A stretch of DNA of 64,000 nucleotides from Aquibacillus koreensis (GCF_025154055.1 NZ_JAOALK010000053.1:62001-126000), one strand, 5' to 3'. Positions 9,043 to 19,254 are shown, counted from the first letter of the stretch. Program-made: numbers and translations. Notes: generated by a model not told the origin, from the sequence alone.

Positions 9043-10311
9043 TTAGAGGACAAAATCCTCTTTCGCTGTTTTCACACGCTCAAATGGTTGAAAATCTTTA
9101 CCGATTAATCCGCTAACGGCATCGATAAATGTATTCGTCGTATGTGGTGTATCATATAGCACCTTAAAGAAGTCAGCACGTTTATTTTTGTCAATAGCAT
9201 CATAGGCTTTCCCAACCATCCACCGGCCGTAGTAATAGCATGGATAGTATGTTTTTTGGACAGGATCGGAATAAAAACGGAAACAGTTATTCGCTTCAAT
9301 TGATGTTAAATTACCAACAGTAATCATGTAATCGATCGATTCTTCTTTCGTCATCTCGTTGGTGTTATAAAGATAGCAGGCATTCGTTTGTGCCATTCGT
9401 TGGAAATCAATATAGTCACGTGCCACTTTATATTGTTGCTTAGCTTCTAATGTAACTCCTTCCGTTTCCTGCTCATCACGATCCCAACCTAAGAACTTTA
9501 ATGCACTTTCTGGGCCCCCCTCAAACAACGCATTTGTTGGGCTATTAATTAGGTAATAGGATGCCTCTAACGGTAATTTCCCTTGTTTGTATAAGTAATC
9601 CCAACGACAGTAAAAGGCTTGGTGCCCAGGATAACCCTCATGTGTCATGATTTGCCCTAGAATAGGTTCTGTCCATGGTCGGTCTATATTAAACGTCAAG
9701 TTTCCACGATATCCGCCAACGTACTTAGAATAACCACTCCAAAACACACCGCGCGTAGATTTTATCGTATCGATGCCATCTTCATCCGGAAGACCAATGA
9801 CGCGTTGCAAGGTACCCATCTTGCTTTTTTTCTTCATTGATTCAGCAACTGCCACCACCTGATCGGGAGCAATAATGGTATCTGCAAGCCAGTTGTCCGC
9901 TTTTTCTTTGAGTGAGCCTTTGTAACCAAGATCTGTTAGTCCTTTTTCGACTAACTCTTTTTGCTTGGAAATTGTTTCTTCTGTTATTAATGTGGACGGT
10001 AATTCTTGAATGTTGAGGATGTACTCAGAATAAGGAATGTCATCACCTTGTAAACTACGAGCAAAATAGCGATAGGAGTTTACCATTGAACGCAAATATC
10101 TTCCTTGATGTCCAGGTATATTCTTAATTTGACCTTCGATTTCTTCGATTTTTAACCCTATGTCTTCCAAAGTGGTTAATGTCGGCTTTACCTCACTATA
10201 GCTTGCAGTGGCAGTTTCCTGTCCATGTAGCTTTAGTGTTTGTTCATTTAAACTCAACACAATATCAACAATTGCTTCACCGACTGGGGCTTTCGTCCAA
10301 CGTAAATTCAT
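9043..10311 (-). CDS. DUF885-like putative metallohydrolase
   Basis: A 422-residue protein with the motif HEGYPGHQ at about residues 224-231, resembling the HE-x-x-PGHH zinc-site signature of DUF885 proteins, a poorly characterised group related to metallopeptidases. A downstream EGGPE segment (about 265) could supply a further ligand. The family is usually longer (550-600 residues), so this is a compact member that keeps the C-terminal catalytic part. It is last in the tightly spaced hydrolase series and is followed by tandem terminators. A peptidase or amidase role is inferred from motif and context. Confidence 0.68.
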   Translation of the reverse strand: MNLRWTKAPVGEAIVDIVLSLNEQTLKLHGQETATASYSEVKPTLTTLEDIGLKIEEIEGQIKNIPGHQGRYLRSMVNSYRYFARSLQGDDIPYSEYILNIQELPSTLITEETISKQKELVEKGLTDLGYKGSLKEKADNWLADTIIAPDQVVAVAESMKKKSKMGTLQRVIGLPDEDGIDTIKSTRGVFWSGYSKYVGGYRGNLTFNIDRPWTEPILGQIMTHEGYPGHQAFYCRWDYLYKQGKLPLEASYYLINSPTNALFEGGPESALKFLGWDRDEQETEGVTLEAKQQYKVARDYIDFQRMAQTNACYLYNTNEMTKEESIDYMITVGNLTSIEANNCFRFYSDPVQKTYYPCYYYGRWMVGKAYDAIDKNKRADFFKVLYDTPHTTNTFIDAVSGLIGKDFQPFERVKTAKEDFVL

Positions 10312-10330
10312 AGATATTCCTCCTTGAATT

Positions 10331-11038
10331 TTATAAAGACCAAAATCTTTCTATATCTTTCAATACCTTCCCGACCAGCAAATCGTATAGTTGCTCACCT
10401 TTTTCCCACGTTGCCTCTTCAGCATTTCCTGAAAAACCCTCGGGATAAAGGGCCTTACCTCCATCTTTAAAACGGAATCGTTTAGGAAGAGGAATCTCAT
10501 GACTACCTACACCTTTTGTATAGGCATAGTTTTCATTTATAGCTAACACTAAAGATGTTTCATCTTCACCGGCATGACCCGGGTCTGGAGCAATTCGCTT
10601 AATATCCTCTCGATAGTCAATGAACCAGTTTACTGTAAGTGATTTTACACCCATGTCCGCTAGTTTCTCCGTTACAATGTCTAAGCTTGAATTATTTCCA
10701 CCGTGCCCATTAAATAGGATGATATATTCAAAACCGTTATGATAGAACCCTTTACAAATATCATAAACATAAGCAGAAAAGGCTTCAGAGGAGATATCTA
10801 TTGTTCCAGCAAAAGGAGCAAGCCCCCACGAATGGCCATACGTGACTTCTGGGGCCATTAAGACTTTATCTCCAATGGATTCTTCTAAACGCCTGACAAA
10901 TTCACGTGGAATAAGGACATCTGTCCCTAAAGCACAATGAGGACCATGTGCTTCAATCATACCGATCGGAACTAACACAGTATTTATTTTCCCTTGAATC
11001 TTTTTAAAGTCTGTTAAGTTCATCGTCATCATATCCAT
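10331..11038 (-). CDS. Creatininase-family amidohydrolase
   Basis: A 235-residue metal-dependent amidohydrolase of the creatininase fold. The signature residues are present: IEAHGPHCALGTDV (about 27-41), FNGHGGNNSS (about 112-121) and a PGHAGEDETS segment carrying His and Glu ligands. Known members hydrolyse creatinine and formamidopyrimidine-type amides, or act in peptide maturation, so the family does not fix the substrate. The gene sits 14 bp after the M20 gene and 19 bp before the DUF885-like gene. Confidence 0.87.
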   Translation of the reverse strand: MDMMTMNLTDFKKIQGKINTVLVPIGMIEAHGPHCALGTDVLIPREFVRRLEESIGDKVLMAPEVTYGHSWGLAPFAGTIDISSEAFSAYVYDICKGFYHNGFEYIILFNGHGGNNSSLDIVTEKLADMGVKSLTVNWFIDYREDIKRIAPDPGHAGEDETSLVLAINENYAYTKGVGSHEIPLPKRFRFKDGGKALYPEGFSGNAEEATWEKGEQLYDLLVGKVLKDIERFWSL

Positions 11039-11051
11039 TGATAAGCGCTCC

Positions 11052-12188
11052 TTATCTACTATTTCTTTTTATTAACTCTGCAATTAATGCGGCACGATAT
11101 GGTAAGTTTTCCAGAACAACATGCTCATTTTCAGCATGAGCACCATCACCTACAGGACCTAGCCCATCGATTGTTGGAATGCCTAGCCCAGCAGTCAGGT
11201 TCCCATCACTCGCACCACCAGAACTTCCCTGCTCTAATTCGTACCCGTGTCTTAAGGCAATTTCTTTCATCTGCTGATAAAGCCCCATCACCGAGTCTGT
11301 CTTTTCCAACGGATAGCGATTGATACCGCCTTGCATTTCAACCATTGTTCCTTTAATAAACGAGGACCGATCTAATAGAGCATGCTCCAATTCATGAGCT
11401 TGGTCTTTGGTGCGGAATCGCAAGTCAATATCGGCTTCTGCATAACCTGCAACGACATTGGTGCGTGTCCCACCTGAGATCGTTCCTATATTAATTGACA
11501 CACCTTCTTCTTTATTATCTAGCGATTTAATATCTGCTATTTGTAACGCCAATTCATCAATCGCACTTGCTCCGGACCAAGGGTCTATACCTGCGTGAAC
11601 GGATTTCCCGTGAACTATTAGCTTAAATATCCCAATCCCCTTACGAAATGTTTTAACAGCACCGGAATGTGAAATACTAGATTCAGGAACAAAAACCATT
11701 TCACTTTTCCTAGCTTCCTCTTCGATTAGAGCACGCGAATGTTCACTACCAATCTCTTCATCCGAAGTAACAAGGAAAACAACTTTCCTTTTACCAAAAT
11801 GACCGAATTCCTTTAATGCTTTTAGTGCCCATAACGTTACAGCAAGTCCACCCTTCATATCAAAAGTACCCGGACCATATAACTTGCCATCTTCTTTCCG
11901 AATTGGGATCGCACCTTGATCCCAAACGGTGTCATAATGACCAATAATCAGAATCTGTTCTGTTTCTGTACCGTCTCCATAGGTAAATCGATACTGATTT
12001 CCGACTGCTTCTTTTTCAATTATTTCAACTTTCCCACCAACGAGTGTTTCAAAGCTCTCTTTAAGGACGAGCCCACACTTATCCGTTAGCATTTTATTTT
12101 TCGATGGTGATTCCGCTTCTACTAATTGTAATAATGTCTCTTCGATATCGTGTTGATTATTTATTAAATACGTTAATATTTTTGACAT
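11052..12188 (-). CDS. M20-family metallopeptidase (carboxypeptidase G2-like)
   Basis: A 378-residue cytoplasmic hydrolase of the M20A kind. Zinc-site motifs are in order: GHYDTVWDQG (about 83-92), a GPGTFDMKGG bridge-Asp segment, and SDEEIGSEHS with the general-base Glu. A dimerisation insert follows (about 180-290, including GKSVHAGIDP). The C-terminal SSGGASDGNLT and GDGAHAENEH motifs resemble glutamate carboxypeptidases. It would release a terminal amino acid from an N-acylated or peptide substrate. Confidence 0.88.
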   Translation of the reverse strand: MSKILTYLINNQHDIEETLLQLVEAESPSKNKMLTDKCGLVLKESFETLVGGKVEIIEKEAVGNQYRFTYGDGTETEQILIIGHYDTVWDQGAIPIRKEDGKLYGPGTFDMKGGLAVTLWALKALKEFGHFGKRKVVFLVTSDEEIGSEHSRALIEEEARKSEMVFVPESSISHSGAVKTFRKGIGIFKLIVHGKSVHAGIDPWSGASAIDELALQIADIKSLDNKEEGVSINIGTISGGTRTNVVAGYAEADIDLRFRTKDQAHELEHALLDRSSFIKGTMVEMQGGINRYPLEKTDSVMGLYQQMKEIALRHGYELEQGSSGGASDGNLTAGLGIPTIDGLGPVGDGAHAENEHVVLENLPYRAALIAELIKRNSR

Positions 12189-12203
12189 AAAATAAATACG
12201 CTC

Positions 12204-13592
12204 CTACTCTCCAGTAAGTATGGTTGGTAGTTTTCTAATATGTGTCTGCTCAAGTTGGTAAGCTGCTTCGAGCAACTCCGTATCATGAAAGTGCGGTGCA
12301 ACCAACTGCATACCAATTGGAAGGCTATCTTCTGTAAAACCTAAGTTTAATGTGACAGCTGGATGTCCTGAAATATTAAATGGACCAGTAAAAACCATTT
12401 CATCTAGCTCTTCACTACCAATAACGGGATCCTCCGCCGGTGCGGGAAACGCTACTGTAGGTGTTAAAATGAAATCCACGTGTTGGAACAGCGCCGAAAC
12501 AGAATTTGTATAGTGTCTTAGATCTTTTAAACCATTCAAATAATCTATTGCTAGCTGCTTTATTCCTAGTTCCAATTGTTTATATGTCAATGTAGCATAT
12601 TCCGCTTTTCGCCCCATCCATTTTTGGTGAATGTGAGCTGCTTCTGGTAGAAGTACATTCATCACGATTTCTTCGGTACGGTCCCAGTCACTAATCTCTA
12701 TTTCAACTAACTCAAAACCATTCAACATCTCAATTTGTTTTAACGTATCCTCATACACCTTTTTAACACTCGGTCTTAGACCAGTGAGCTTTTCTGACGG
12801 AAGAATACCAACTCTTTGCGGTTCTTTCTTCACCTTGAATGCATGTAGGTCGATTGCGGTTATCTTACCTGTTAGTGAGTAAGGATCGTTTAGGTCATGA
12901 CCGGCAATGGCGTCCAAGACCACAGCAGCCTCTTGGATTGTTCTCGTAATAGGTCCAGCATGGTCTAGTGACCAAGATAAAGGGAAAACACCATACGTAC
13001 TAACCAACCCACGAGTTGGCTTCAACCCTACTACTCCACAATAAGAAGCAGGAATACGAATCGAACCACCCGTATCAGTACCTAATGAAAAGTAACTCGT
13101 TCCGCTTGCCACTGCAGCAACGGAGCCACTAGATGAACCTCCCGACGTTTTCGTAACATCCCACGGATTGTTCGTTTGACCAAAATCCGGATGAACAATA
13201 CCATAAGCAAATTCCAGCATGTTATTTTTTCCTATAAGTACCGCATCAGTTGACGCCAACTTATTTAACACAGTTGCCGTGTAATCTGGTTTGTAATCCG
13301 TTAATATATTTGATCCACAGGTGGTTCGTACATCCTTTGTATAAAATAGATCTTTGACGGCGTACGGAATTCCCGCCAACACATGTAAGGACTCGTTATT
13401 GAGAAACTTCTTTTCTATCTGGTTAGCTTGTTTGATTGCATCTTTTTCAAAAACAGAAATAAATGCATTTAATATTGGTTCTAGTTCCTTCTGACGCTTT
13501 AATGTTTTGTTCACTATTTCGACTGGAGAAACTTCTTTTTTTCGATACAAGTCTGCTATTTCTAAAAATGACCGATCTAGTAAATTAGTCAT
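12204..13592 (-). CDS. Amidase-signature hydrolase
   Basis: A 462-residue amidase-signature enzyme with the Ser-cisSer-Lys triad: AVKDLF (Lys near residue 77), GGSSSGS (about 150) and TDTGGSIRIP (about 172, nucleophile Ser). It lacks the partner genes of a GatCAB complex, so it is read as a catabolic amidase. It starts 6 bp before the end of the preceding AstE-like gene's transcript unit and is followed by M20, creatininase-like and DUF885-like genes. Confidence 0.9.
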   Translation of the reverse strand: MTNLLDRSFLEIADLYRKKEVSPVEIVNKTLKRQKELEPILNAFISVFEKDAIKQANQIEKKFLNNESLHVLAGIPYAVKDLFYTKDVRTTCGSNILTDYKPDYTATVLNKLASTDAVLIGKNNMLEFAYGIVHPDFGQTNNPWDVTKTSGGSSSGSVAAVASGTSYFSLGTDTGGSIRIPASYCGVVGLKPTRGLVSTYGVFPLSWSLDHAGPITRTIQEAAVVLDAIAGHDLNDPYSLTGKITAIDLHAFKVKKEPQRVGILPSEKLTGLRPSVKKVYEDTLKQIEMLNGFELVEIEISDWDRTEEIVMNVLLPEAAHIHQKWMGRKAEYATLTYKQLELGIKQLAIDYLNGLKDLRHYTNSVSALFQHVDFILTPTVAFPAPAEDPVIGSEELDEMVFTGPFNISGHPAVTLNLGFTEDSLPIGMQLVAPHFHDTELLEAAYQLEQTHIRKLPTILTGE

Positions 13593-13598
13593 TACCTC

Positions 13599-14549
13599 TT
13601 ATGCCCCCACCGCTAATAATGGATCATTATCGTTGATTGCAAGGGAAGACACTAAGAATAGCACGACACCTTCCGTATTCGAGATAATTTCTTTAACGGT
13701 TTCTCCAAATTCATTTGTTAACTTTCCTAATACTTGTCCTTTTGTAACAGATTGTCCGATTACAACTGATGGGTACCATAATCCCTGAAAGTCTGAGCGA
13801 TACCAATCAAACACCGAGATATACGTTGATTGACTTTGCTTCACTTCACCTTCTAATAATTCTAGGGAAACAAGGATGTTCTTCACACCGTCTTGCAGTT
13901 GCACGGAATGTTCTTCACTTAGGATTCCTTGTTGCCCTGCTTCTGCAATAATTGCTGGTGTGCCTTGTTCGGCAGCACAGCCATATGTGGATCCGGGGAC
14001 TTGACCACTACTACCAATTACATAATCAATATCAAAAAGTGAGGCCATTTGTTTAGATGTTTCTATGACTCTTTCATCTTCGGTTACGTGGTAAATGGTA
14101 AATGGTACTAACGCTTCAATCATATCGCCACCATGAAGATCGATGATATAATCTACTTTTTTAAACACCATTTCATTTAACCAGTAGGCTAATCTTTCAG
14201 CATCTGTCCCATCTTCTTTACCTGGGAACATGCGGTTTACATTTTTTTGATCTCTTGGGTGAACATAAATGCTGCGAGCATAAAACGAAGCGGGATTTGC
14301 AATTGGTAACACAATTACTTTTCCTTTTACTTTAGAGGGAATGAGATCAGTACCGACTTTTTGGGCTGCATCTATGGATGTATATTCACAGCCATGAATA
14401 CCACCAAGAACAAGCACTTTTGGTCCCTCCTCGGATCCATTTATTAGAAAAGCAGGTAGTTTTTCTTCAACTGTGGGTAGCTCTAAATAATCTTTTATTT
14501 TATTACTTTGTGACACGGATAAATTACCAATTTCCCATACACTACTCAA
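13599..14549 (-). CDS. Succinylglutamate desuccinylase/aspartoacylase-family deacylase
   Basis: A 316-residue M14-like zinc deacylase. The zinc motif GGIHGCEY (about 49-56) supplies His and Glu, DLHGGD (about 136) supplies the second His, and IIAEAG holds the general base. The C-terminal beta domain ends in a lipoyl-like segment (SVTKGQVLGKL). Relatives remove acyl groups from amino acids such as N-acetylaspartate or N-acetyl-diaminobutyrate. It is the first enzyme gene after the transporter, so it may take the first cytoplasmic step on the imported compound. The link is inferred from position. Confidence 0.83.
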   Translation of the reverse strand: MSSVWEIGNLSVSQSNKIKDYLELPTVEEKLPAFLINGSEEGPKVLVLGGIHGCEYTSIDAAQKVGTDLIPSKVKGKVIVLPIANPASFYARSIYVHPRDQKNVNRMFPGKEDGTDAERLAYWLNEMVFKKVDYIIDLHGGDMIEALVPFTIYHVTEDERVIETSKQMASLFDIDYVIGSSGQVPGSTYGCAAEQGTPAIIAEAGQQGILSEEHSVQLQDGVKNILVSLELLEGEVKQSQSTYISVFDWYRSDFQGLWYPSVVIGQSVTKGQVLGKLTNEFGETVKEIISNTEGVVLFLVSSLAINDNDPLLAVGA

Positions 14550-14597
14550 TAGAATCTTCCTTTCACCTATGTTATACTTCTCAACTTAAATAAAGAG

Positions 14598-14626
14598 GGA
14601 AGGCGGTTGTTATTTAACAACCGCTC
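14598..14626 (-). terminator. Stem-loop after the substrate-binding protein gene
   Basis: GCGGTTGTT (14603-14611) and AACAACCGC (14616-14624) form a perfect 9-bp stem with a four-base loop, 14 bp after the binding-protein stop and before the AstE-like gene. A pyrimidine-rich tail follows on the minus strand. Such hairpins commonly raise binding-protein mRNA over downstream genes. Confidence 0.7.
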
Positions 14627-14638
14627 CCAAAATTCTAA

Positions 14639-16306
14639 TTATTGTACTTTTGTAATTTTGTCAAAAGGAACATACCATGTATTCATTGGGTTCAATTCAT
14701 AACCTTGTACCCAATCTCTTACTGGTGCCTGAAGATTTGGCTGCGCTACGAAAATATAAGGAACTTCTTCCGCCATAACATTTTGGATTTCCTCATAATT
14801 TTCTGCTCTCAATGCCTCGTCTGTGTTCGATCTTGCTTCTTCTAATAACGCATCTACATCACTATTTTCATAGAATGCAAGGTTAAATCCAGGGCCCTTA
14901 CTATCAGAGTGACCAAAATACCATAGGTTGTAATCAGGATCTGGATAGTCAGGAGTCCAAGATACTAGCCCGAAATCATGCTCACCATTTGTGACTAGAT
15001 CCAAGAACGTAGGCCATGCATAGGTTTTAATTTCTAAATTTATACCAACCTTTGATAAATCAGATTGTAATAACAATGCTGTATTACTTCGAACTTCGTT
15101 ATCTTCTGAGATAGCTATTTCTAGGTTAATTTCACCTTCTTCGTAGCCACCTTCTTCTAATAATGCTTTTGCTTTGTCTAGATCATAATCATAAAGCTTT
15201 GCATCAGGGTTGTAGCCAAACATACCTGCTGGAACAGCTCCACCAATACGTTCTGCTTCGCCTAAATATACACTTTCAAGTAATGCATCATAGTTGATAC
15301 TGTGAGCGATTGCTTGTCTTACTAATACGTCGGATAGTACACCACTTTCAATGTTCATAGGCATGTAGTCGATTTGATATCCAGTTGATTTTTGAATGTT
15401 TAACCCTTCCGTACCTTCCATTTGTCCAAGTACTTCAGGAGAGATCATGGTGTTATCAATTAAGTCAATTTCACCTTTTTCAAGCATTAAACGAGCAGTT
15501 GATGGCTCAGATACGAAACGGATGTTTACCGTCTCCATTGTCGGAGCTTCTCCCCAATAGTCTGGGTTTGCTTTCAATACTAACGTTTCGCCACGATCCC
15601 AGCTTTCTAATATATAAGGTCCTGAGCCAACCTCTGTTTCAGCAAGGAAGCTCTCACCATAGTCATCACCATGATTTTCTTCCAAATTCGGGTTAAGAAT
15701 GTTACCAAAAACAGTACCTAAAGTACTAATAAATGGTGCAAAAGGCTTCTTCAATTTAATTTTGATCGTGTGCTCATCTATAACCTCAAAGCTAGTTTCT
15801 GGGTCAAGTACTTTATTAAAGATACCTGCTGCTGATTTCCCTAGTTCAATTGCACGAGTATAGGAGTACGCTACAGCATCAGCTGTTACAGGTGATCCAT
15901 CATGAAACGTTGCTTCTTCTTCTAGATAGAAAGTGTACTCTAGCCCATCATCAGATATATCCCACTCCTTAGCTAACATCGGTTGTGGTTCTGTTGATGT
16001 ACCTTCATAAGTTACAAGACGGTCATACATCATGTACGTGACACGGAATGACGTATTTGCTGCAGACCCATGTGGATCAAGGTGTGGGATATCTTGATTT
16101 GTAGCAAAATTAAACACATCTGCATTAAAGTTTGAATTCTCAGCAGTCTCTTCCGAATCTGAAGAATTATTTTCTGCTGGTTCTTCCGATTCCGCTTCCG
16201 TTTCTCCGGTTGTTTCCTCGTCATTGTAATTGTTACACCCAGCAAGCGCTACAGCTGTAAGGATAAGAAGTAAAACTAATTTTAGCCAATGGTCTTTAAA
16301 TCTCAT
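14639..16306 (-). CDS. Peptide/nickel-type ABC substrate-binding lipoprotein
   Basis: A 555-residue SBP_bac_5 family receptor. Its signal peptide ends in a lipobox (ALAGC, Cys about residue 24), followed by an acidic Ser/Glu/Asn linker (about 28-65) and the three-lobed ligand domain, with family motifs EPQPMLAKEW, FHDGSPVTADAV and the C-terminal DYPDPDYNLWYFG. It would be anchored on the outer membrane face and deliver oligopeptides, dipeptides or a related amide to the DppBC-like pore encoded upstream. The exact ligand cannot be read from sequence. Confidence 0.92.
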   Translation of the reverse strand: MRFKDHWLKLVLLLILTAVALAGCNNYNDEETTGETEAESEEPAENNSSDSEETAENSNFNADVFNFATNQDIPHLDPHGSAANTSFRVTYMMYDRLVTYEGTSTEPQPMLAKEWDISDDGLEYTFYLEEEATFHDGSPVTADAVAYSYTRAIELGKSAAGIFNKVLDPETSFEVIDEHTIKIKLKKPFAPFISTLGTVFGNILNPNLEENHGDDYGESFLAETEVGSGPYILESWDRGETLVLKANPDYWGEAPTMETVNIRFVSEPSTARLMLEKGEIDLIDNTMISPEVLGQMEGTEGLNIQKSTGYQIDYMPMNIESGVLSDVLVRQAIAHSINYDALLESVYLGEAERIGGAVPAGMFGYNPDAKLYDYDLDKAKALLEEGGYEEGEINLEIAISEDNEVRSNTALLLQSDLSKVGINLEIKTYAWPTFLDLVTNGEHDFGLVSWTPDYPDPDYNLWYFGHSDSKGPGFNLAFYENSDVDALLEEARSNTDEALRAENYEEIQNVMAEEVPYIFVAQPNLQAPVRDWVQGYELNPMNTWYVPFDKITKVQ

Positions 16307-16408
16307 TGTAATTCCCCCTTATTTTGATTGATTGCTAATCATTCCATGCCTCATGCTATGATACACGACCCTCCTTTCAAGTAAGACTATCTATAGTTTC
16401 ATAGAGTG

Positions 16409-17227
16409 TTAACGTTGTTTAGGGTCTAACACATCGTTCAGCCCATCTCCTAGAAGGTTAAATCCTAATACAGTAATAAGGATCGCTATCCCAGGGAAGG
16501 TTGCTGCCCACCATGCATCTCGCAATATTTCTCGACTATTCGATAACATTGCGCCCCATTCAGGGGAAGGTGGTTGTGCACCAAGCCCGATAAAGCTTAA
16601 GCCTGCTGCGGATAAAATAACAAAACCTAAATCTAGTGAAGCTTGAATTGTTGCTGGTGCAATTGAATTCGGGATTACTTCTTTAAATAAAATTCGAAAT
16701 GGATTAGCACCTAAGGCTCGTGATGCCTCAATAAATTCTGAGTTTTTTATAGATAAAACCGATGATCGTACAATCCTCGTGTACCATGGCCACCAGGTGG
16801 CAGCTAAAGCAAGCACGACATTTTCAATCGATGGGCCTAATGCCGCTGCAATAGACATCGCTAAGATGATTCCAGGAAAAGATAGAAATATATCCGTTAT
16901 CCTCATTATGGTTTGATCGACCCGACCGCCAATATAACCAGCAATGGCACCTAAAACAGTTCCAATTGGGAAAGAAATAAGGACGACAATTAAGCCAATA
17001 CGTAAGGAGATTCTAGTGCCGTGAACAATTCTACTGAAGATATCTCTTCCAACTTCGTCTGTACCAAAGTAATGCTCGGCACTAGGCGGTTGTAATTTAT
17101 TAAGTATATTTGGTTCAGTCGGGTCATGAGTGGCTATTAACGGAGCAAAAGCAGCAGTTAATAGAATAATTAAAACAATGATTAGCCCGACCATAGTCAA
17201 AGGACTACTTGTAACTTTTCGTATCAA
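16409..17227 (-). CDS. Dipeptide/oligopeptide ABC permease (DppC-like)
   Basis: About 272 residues with five to six membrane helices and the BPD_transp_1 loop (EASRALGANPFRILFKEVIP). The N-terminal region TDEVGRDIFSRIVHGTRISL is typical of OppC/DppC. I prefer the TTG at 17227 (peptide start MIRKVTSS), because AGGGGGAG lies eight bases upstream. The in-frame GTG at 17236 overlaps that site. It lies 5-15 bp after the DppB-like gene and forms the heterodimeric pore with it. Confidence 0.9.
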   Translation of the reverse strand: MIRKVTSSPLTMVGLIIVLIILLTAAFAPLIATHDPTEPNILNKLQPPSAEHYFGTDEVGRDIFSRIVHGTRISLRIGLIVVLISFPIGTVLGAIAGYIGGRVDQTIMRITDIFLSFPGIILAMSIAAALGPSIENVVLALAATWWPWYTRIVRSSVLSIKNSEFIEASRALGANPFRILFKEVIPNSIAPATIQASLDLGFVILSAAGLSFIGLGAQPPSPEWGAMLSNSREILRDAWWAATFPGIAILITVLGFNLLGDGLNDVLDPKQR

Positions 17228-17241
17228 TATCACCACTCCCC

Positions 17242-18255
17242 CTAGTCATGTTTTAAACGTGGATCAATAAAGAAATATAATGTGTCAATAATTAAATTAA
17301 CTAAGATAAACATCACAGCAATTAGCATGGTTACTCCCATAACTGCTGGAAAGTCCAAATAATTTATCGCATTAACAGCATACCTACCGAGGCCTGGCCA
17401 TGAGAATACGGATTCTACAAGAATACTACCGCCTAATGCATGTCCAAATGCCATTCCTAGTAATGTAATGACTGGCATAACACCATTTCTTAATGCATGA
17501 CCGTATAATACGCGGTTTTCCGAACCACCCTTCGCATGTGCGGTACGAATATAATCACTGCCTAGTACCTCCAGCATGCTGGAACGAGTCATCCTTGTAA
17601 TCATTCCGATCGTTATAGCTGCTTGTGTGATACCTGGTAAAACCAAATGCATCACCGCTGATCGGAATACTGGCCAATTCCCCGTGAGTAATGCATCAAC
17701 CGTGTACATTCCTGTAATATACTCTGGTGGAGACATTCCTGTGTCTAATCTTCCTGAACCTGGAAACATGCCAATCTTCAAATAGAAGAATAAAAGGAAT
17801 AGTAGTCCGAGCCAGAAGGCAGGCATTGCAACGCCCATTAGCGCAAAGACTCTGGTAATCTGGTCAGCAATTTTATCTTTTCTACTTGCGCTTATAATCC
17901 CAAATGGAATACCTATTAGCAGTGTGATAACCATGGCAAACATCGTCAGTTCAAATGTTGCTGGAAAATATCGAACCAAGTCTTCCGATACAGGTCGTTG
18001 GGAATAGGTGCTTTGTCCTAAATCCCCCTGAAATATACCAGCCATGTAGTTTCCATATTGAATGTAAAGCGGATCATTAAGCCCCATTTCTTCCTGAAGG
18101 GCTGATAACGTCTCTGGTGTCGCTTTTGGTCCGAGAATTAGTCGGGCCGGATCCCCAGGGATTGTATTGGAAATAACAAAAGTCAAAATACTTATCCCAA
18201 ATAAAATAGGGATCATTAATACTAGTCTTCTAGCAATAAATCTTAAGGCATCCAT
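17242..18255 (-). CDS. Dipeptide/oligopeptide ABC permease (DppB-like)
   Basis: A 337-residue permease with six predicted helices. Features typical of DppB/OppB are the N-terminal FISNTIPGDPARLILGPKAT region and the cytoplasmic loop with YIRTAHAKGGSENRVLYGHA, which docks on the ATPases. It lies between the ATPase DppF-like gene and the DppC-like gene on the minus strand. Confidence 0.92.
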   Translation of the reverse strand: MDALRFIARRLVLMIPILFGISILTFVISNTIPGDPARLILGPKATPETLSALQEEMGLNDPLYIQYGNYMAGIFQGDLGQSTYSQRPVSEDLVRYFPATFELTMFAMVITLLIGIPFGIISASRKDKIADQITRVFALMGVAMPAFWLGLLFLLFFYLKIGMFPGSGRLDTGMSPPEYITGMYTVDALLTGNWPVFRSAVMHLVLPGITQAAITIGMITRMTRSSMLEVLGSDYIRTAHAKGGSENRVLYGHALRNGVMPVITLLGMAFGHALGGSILVESVFSWPGLGRYAVNAINYLDFPAVMGVTMLIAVMFILVNLIIDTLYFFIDPRLKHD

Positions 18256-18297
18256 CCAACTTTTCTCCCTTCCTTTTCATTCTGTTCCAATTCCTAT

Positions 18298-19254
18298 CTA
18301 TACGTGGATACAGGCAGCCAAGTGGTTTGTTGACTTCTCTTCTAAATTTGGTACAATTTCTGCACATTCCTTCGTTGCTATTGGGCATCTCGTATGGAAT
18401 GGACATCCTGATGGTGGATTAGCTGGACTTGGTAGATCTCCTTGCAAAATAATTCTATCTCTCTTCTTCGTAGGATCTGGAATTGGTAATGCAGATAAAA
18501 GGGCTTGTGTATATGGGTGCATGGGATGATTATAAAGCTGTTCCACATCAGCAATTTCTACTACTTTTCCGAGATACATAACAGCGACCCTATCGGATAT
18601 ATGTTGAACGACCGATAAATCATGAGAAATGAACATGTAGCTTAAATCCATTTCCTGTTGCAAATCTAGCATTAAATTTAATACTTGTGATTGAACAGAA
18701 ACGTCTAAGGCTGATACAGGCTCATCAGCAATGATTAATTTAGGATTGAGCGTCAAGGCTCTTGCTATCCCGATGCGCTGCCTTTGACCTCCTGAAAATT
18801 CATGTGGATAGTTGCGTAACTGTTCTTTGCGAAGACCGATCTTGTCCATTAAGCTTTCAACAATTTCTTTTCGCTCCGCTCGTGAACCAACGTTATGTAT
18901 GATCAATGGTGCCTCTAGTATTTGTCGGACTGTATTTCTCGGGTTTAAGGAAGCATAAGGGTCTTGGAATACGATTTGCATTTCTTTTCGCAGTTCCTTC
19001 ATCTGTGCTGCATTCATGCCAATTACTTCTTCCCCTTTAAATTTGACGCTCCCTTCTGTCGGTTCGACCAACTGTAAAACGGAACGACCTAGACTGGATT
19101 TGCCACAGCCAGATTCACCTACGATCCCCAATGTCTTTCCTTCTTCTATGGATATGCTTACACCATCCACTGCTTTTATGATTGTTTTTTCACTAAGAAA
19201 CCCCTTCTTAGTAGTGAAGTGTTGTTTGAGATTGGTTACTTCCAGTAGTGGCAT
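18298..19254 (-). CDS. Oligopeptide ABC transporter ATPase (DppF/OppF-like)
   Basis: An ATPase of about 318 residues with Walker A GESGCGKSS, Q-loop VFQDPYASLNPR, signature FSGGQRQRIGIARAL and Walker B LIIADEPVSALDVS. The C-terminal oligo_HPY extension with a Cys-rich PSGCPFHTRCPIA segment is present, consistent with a possible Fe-S site seen in this subfamily. I chose the ATG at 19254, since GAGGAGGGGGG lies just upstream. The reading frame could begin at 19278. The start overlaps the end of the DppD-like gene by 47 bp, indicating coupled translation. Confidence 0.92.
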   Translation of the reverse strand: MPLLEVTNLKQHFTTKKGFLSEKTIIKAVDGVSISIEEGKTLGIVGESGCGKSSLGRSVLQLVEPTEGSVKFKGEEVIGMNAAQMKELRKEMQIVFQDPYASLNPRNTVRQILEAPLIIHNVGSRAERKEIVESLMDKIGLRKEQLRNYPHEFSGGQRQRIGIARALTLNPKLIIADEPVSALDVSVQSQVLNLMLDLQQEMDLSYMFISHDLSVVQHISDRVAVMYLGKVVEIADVEQLYNHPMHPYTQALLSALPIPDPTKKRDRIILQGDLPSPANPPSGCPFHTRCPIATKECAEIVPNLEEKSTNHLAACIHV